NCBI RefSeq assembly: GCF_963678635.1
Contig: NC_087063.1
Coordinates: 38,642,759-38,702,758 of the forward strand
Direction of reading: 5' to 3'
Length of the DNA stretch: 60,000 nt
From: Symsagittifera roscoffensis
Taxonomy: Eukaryota; Xenacoelomorpha; Acoela; Convolutidae
Notes under the pieces: generated by a model
Seen by the model: only the letters and a program-made list of their open reading frames with translations
What the model was told of the DNA's origin: nothing
The model's database searches: none
Program-made: the position numbers and the translations under genes
In this document: piece by piece, positions 57,221 to 60,000 of the stretch
How the letters are laid out: every line of letters begins with the position of its first letter
Position numbering within the stretch: the stretch's first letter is position 1

Positions 57221-58060
57221 ATGACAACACATGGTTCTCATAGACCCTCAGGTCTAGATGCAAATGAGCGGAGACGCATACTAACGCACTTTGGTCAACA
57301 GGGAGTTGAAACATCAAAGCCACTAGCCATAATTAAACCAAAAATAATGACAGAAATACTAAGTTGTGAGCTTCGTGAACCATATAATGCATGTCGACTA
57401 AGTCCACTTCGAAAAAAATCAGGAGTGAGGGTAATTGGCATAGACGAAGTCATCCGCAGAACAACAGGTAGAACTATCACAAAGTGCTTAAAAAGCGAAG
57501 CTATTGTACTCGGATTGAAACACCAACGATGCCTTGGCCAAAAATGTGGCTTCGAATATGCAATTTATACGCTTAGATAGCAATAATAGAAAACAGATTC
57601 CGATGCAGCTTTACTGATTGACGCGAAGAATGCATTTAACTCCCACAACCGGAACCTGGCCTGGAAAAACATTGCAAATATATGCCCTTGTGTACTACCC
57701 GCTAAAGAGAACTCGCACTCAAATCCATCTAAACTCTTCATAAATAAAAAAACTTATCAATCTAGAGAAGGAACCGCACAAGGAGACCCATTATCCATGG
57801 CGATGTACGAGCTAGCATTTTACCTTATTAAAACTGGTCAACGATAACAGCTGAACTCATAGCTGGTATGCAGACGACGTAAACGCAGTCGGAAATTTGA
57901 AAAGCCTGTGAACAGGTCTTGGCAACATTATCAAAGACGGTAAATATTTTGGATATCATGTAAAGGCTTCGAAATATCAGCTCATTGTAAAAGATGAAAA
58001 ATATAACGATGCGATAAAAGTATTCAAAAATATTGAAATCAAACTGAAGAAAGGGGACTG
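57221..58060 (+). pseudogene. Family B (second subfamily) reverse transcriptase
   Basis: THGSHRPSGLDANERRRILT opens the RT. ACRLSPLRKKSGVRVIGIDE and VIRRTTGRTITKCL are the fingers. After stops, LLIDAKNAFNSHNRNLAWKN is motif A (Asp), SREGTAQGDPLSMAMYELAF motif B and SWYADDVNAVGNLKSL motif C (YADD). GYHVKASKYQLIVKDEKY follows. All catalytic Asp residues survive, but the frame is broken at least three times. Confidence 0.88.
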
Positions 58061-58765
58061 AGTACTTGGTTCTTTCATAGACTGAATGTAAAAATTTTTT
58101 AGAAACTCAATTAGAAGAACATAACAAAATAAAGAAAAAAAAACTTGGCAAGATTGCGAAAACATCACCGCAAAACGAGTACTCCTGTTACGCCAAATGG
58201 GACAAAAAATTGTAGTTTTTAGCTGGAACTACCCTCAACGCCACAGAAAACATTCAGGCATACGAGAAGATTTTGAACGAAAATCTCATTCCAATTTTAA
58301 TTGGTGAAGATATTATTAGCCACCAACTTATAGACATCGCTTCGTTGCCACTGAAGTTGAGCGGTCTGAATATCAGATAGCCTTCTGACTATGAGCATTT
58401 CTTAGAATGATCATTCAAAACATCGTCAGTGTTAGACAGATACGACCCATTAACAGTTATATCTGAGCGAGAAAATATATTTACAGAATTAAAGCACTTA
58501 CAACTGAAAGAACAAACCAAAAGAGAACTAAGGAAAAAGGAGCCTCAATCTGGTGAAACGCACAGCCACTTAGCAGATCTAATTTCAACCTCAATAAATC
58601 CGAATTCCGGAACGAATTAATCTCTGATATGGATGGGAGCCAACCAACATTCAACTGACTTGTTCAAGTAGGCAACTTTTTGATTTCACCCAGGCCCTTC
58701 TTTGTGCGAAGGATAGATAACCCCACCTTAGGCATGACAAAATCAGTGATACTTTTGCCAACCTC

Positions 58766-59215
58766 ATGAGCCAGGGTTGCTATGATGTTGAAATCGAGCC
58801 GAAACTTCAGTCGGTGCAAGGCGAGAGCTTTGTCATCAATTCAACCACAACTGATGAAGACGCTCGACAATATGTAAAATCAAACGGATTATGGGGCGCT
58901 AGATGTAGCCGAACTTTCTTTGACGCCAAAGTCTTCAACGTGCACGCAAAAACTTCACGAAGGTTATTGAAAGACGCCTATTTGTACCACGAATTATTAA
59001 AAAAAATTCAAAATACCTACAGAGAGTTCTCCAAATCGAACAGAGCAGCTTCTGCCCGCTCGTTTTTGGCTGCAGCGCATAGCTGAAAAATTTAGTGAAA
59101 AAAGGCATGAAAGCTACTCAGAAACAAAAAAAATATACAAAAACTACGATAAACTTCGCGCTACTCAGGAGCGCTACGCGCTATCCTTTGTATACGTGGG
59201 TGCAGATCACGGCAT
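58766..59215 (+). pseudogene. Family B (second subfamily) nuclease-like domain
   Basis: CYDVEIEPKLQSVQGESFVI, DARQYVKSNGLWGARCSRTF and FDAKVFNVHAKTSRR match the E.P.LQ...GE / FW....R.FFD.(R/K)VFN core of the PD-(D/E)XK-like nuclease in this RT family. The C-terminal RSA...LCIRGCRSR is present near 59190 after a frameshift. DNA cleavage for target-primed reverse transcription is the expected role, inferred from relatives. Confidence 0.78.
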
Positions 59216-59317
59216 AAGACGCAATTCATAGACACGTCAATTATTTCTTAATAAACCTAATAAATAGGGTATGAAATTGCAAATCTTGTGTGGAAGGCCC
59301 TCAACTGGGGGATTTGA

Positions 59318-59867
59318 GTGACAAGATTTTGCATGCCTATCCCAAGAAGCAGTTATAATCTCTTCAAAACCTCATCTTCAAAGTTCCTCTTAATTGTAGG
59401 CTCCCAAGCGAGGCACCTGCAATCTGGAAACTTGATTATTCTATCGCTACCTGGTGCAAGTGCAAATCATTTTTTGCGACTATCTTCCCTTAAAGAATTC
59501 TTTGATACAATAATTCTCTCCATTGGTGGTAACGACCTTTACTACTATACAACGCCAACTGATACCCCCCTCTACTTAGTAGCTGACAAAATTATCGGTC
59601 TTGCGAATTTTCTCTGTGAACGAGCCAAGACATTTCCTGAACATGGCGAAAATAAAACTCGATCGAATGGTGTAAACGACATTCGTAAAGCCACTAGCGA
59701 GCACAAACAGGGTAGGAACGCGTAAAACAAGTAGAAATACAGAGGTGTTGCACACTATCGGTCCGGAGAACGATACTTCAGCAAAAAGACCTGTATCATT
59801 TAAACAACAACGGTCTGAAAAATCTTTACAGTAAAGAACTCAACAATATAAAAGAAATAATGATGAA
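59318..59867 (+). pseudogene. SGNH-hydrolase-like (esterase) ORF1 remnant
   Basis: FLLIVGSQARHLQ stands where SGNH enzymes have GDS(H); PGASANHFLRL is block II; TIILSIGGNDLY is block III with the conserved GGND. A frameshift near 59710-59780 moves block V, KDLYHLNNNGLKNLY (DxxH), into another frame ending at TAG (59865-59867). The nucleophile motif is GSQ, not GDS, so activity is doubtful. SGNH modules of this kind are found in ORF1 of CR1-like LINEs. The rest of such an element would lie beyond the window. Confidence 0.7.
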
Positions 59868-60000
59868 ATAGACTGCCCTGCCAATAACTGCCAGTGTAAT
59901 TGACGAGATTGGAATCAGTTATCGTCAATTTTTTTTGGAGTAGTCAAATTGTTAGTGTATACTGTTACATACCAGATAATTACTCCCAAATGTCCCTTCA

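Larger units (their letters stand above)
56391..59215 (+). mobile_element. Second family B retroelement (distinct subfamily)
   Basis: A plus-strand element with the family B block order but only moderate similarity to the copies at 30-32 and 46-48 kb. It opens with FNCICCTSLITDNTTTD (a Cys-x2-Cys start) and a Gln/Pro/Asn-rich linker (56461-56712). It then reads QFNHLMSSGKILSSIVKLTD and VKHPPAEP (pre-RT region), the RT, a thumb with SLPLKLSGLNI, and the nuclease-like end. Many stops and shifts. The 3' flank after LCIRGCRSR (about 59190) is AT-rich. Confidence 0.85.

Overview
This is AT-rich, intron-bearing animal nuclear DNA, most likely from an invertebrate. Short AT-rich introns with GTAAG-type donors and TTT(C/T)AG-type acceptors, multi-domain retroelements and a 14.7-kb satellite argue for a eukaryote. 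A nematode-like acceptor just before the host start codon is only a weak hint at phylum. I cannot name the species.

The one cellular gene I can support is U1 snRNP 70K (U1-70K / snRNP70). It is on the minus strand in ten exons from 33353 down to 19468. All splice phases agree and they give an uninterrupted protein of 381 residues: an N-terminal U1-70K region, an RRM with RNP2 and RNP1, a glycine-rich stretch, and a C-terminal RS/RE/RD tail. Intron 3 (7.2 kb) and intron 9 (3.8 kb) are swollen by transposons.

Layout. 1-2954: no gene, one foldback element. 2955-17640: a satellite of 20 units of about 737 bp, with alternating unit types, a TATA-like motif and a tRNA-like module. 17516-18797: two small inverted-repeat elements and tRNA-like sequences. 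19468-33353: U1-70K. Its intron 9 holds a FLYWCH/MULE transposon with a 9-bp target duplication. Its intron 3 holds decayed copies of two RT/nuclease element families, called A and B here. 33428-36822: a family A element with a 10-bp target duplication, inserted about 75 bp upstream of the U1-70K start. 36815-39303: a Penelope-like element whose RT carries an inserted PHD finger. 39586-43590: two converging copies of a CR1-like LINE ORF1 around a 200-N gap. 42.4-54.9 kb: inverted copies of the left side, rearranged and with extra insertions, ending in a second, truncated U1-70K first exon. 56.4-59.2 kb: another family B element. 59.3-59.9 kb: an SGNH-esterase ORF remnant.

The window is therefore a host splicing-factor gene embedded in a large imperfect palindrome of nested retroelements. 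The most unusual item is the PHD finger between RT motifs of the Penelope-like element, kept in both copies. The two arms also give an occupied-site/empty-site pair for family A. The N gap is flanked by an identical 151-bp sequence, so it is probably an unmerged contig overlap. Nearly all transposon reading frames are broken. Identifications rest on motif recognition by eye; no database search was possible.
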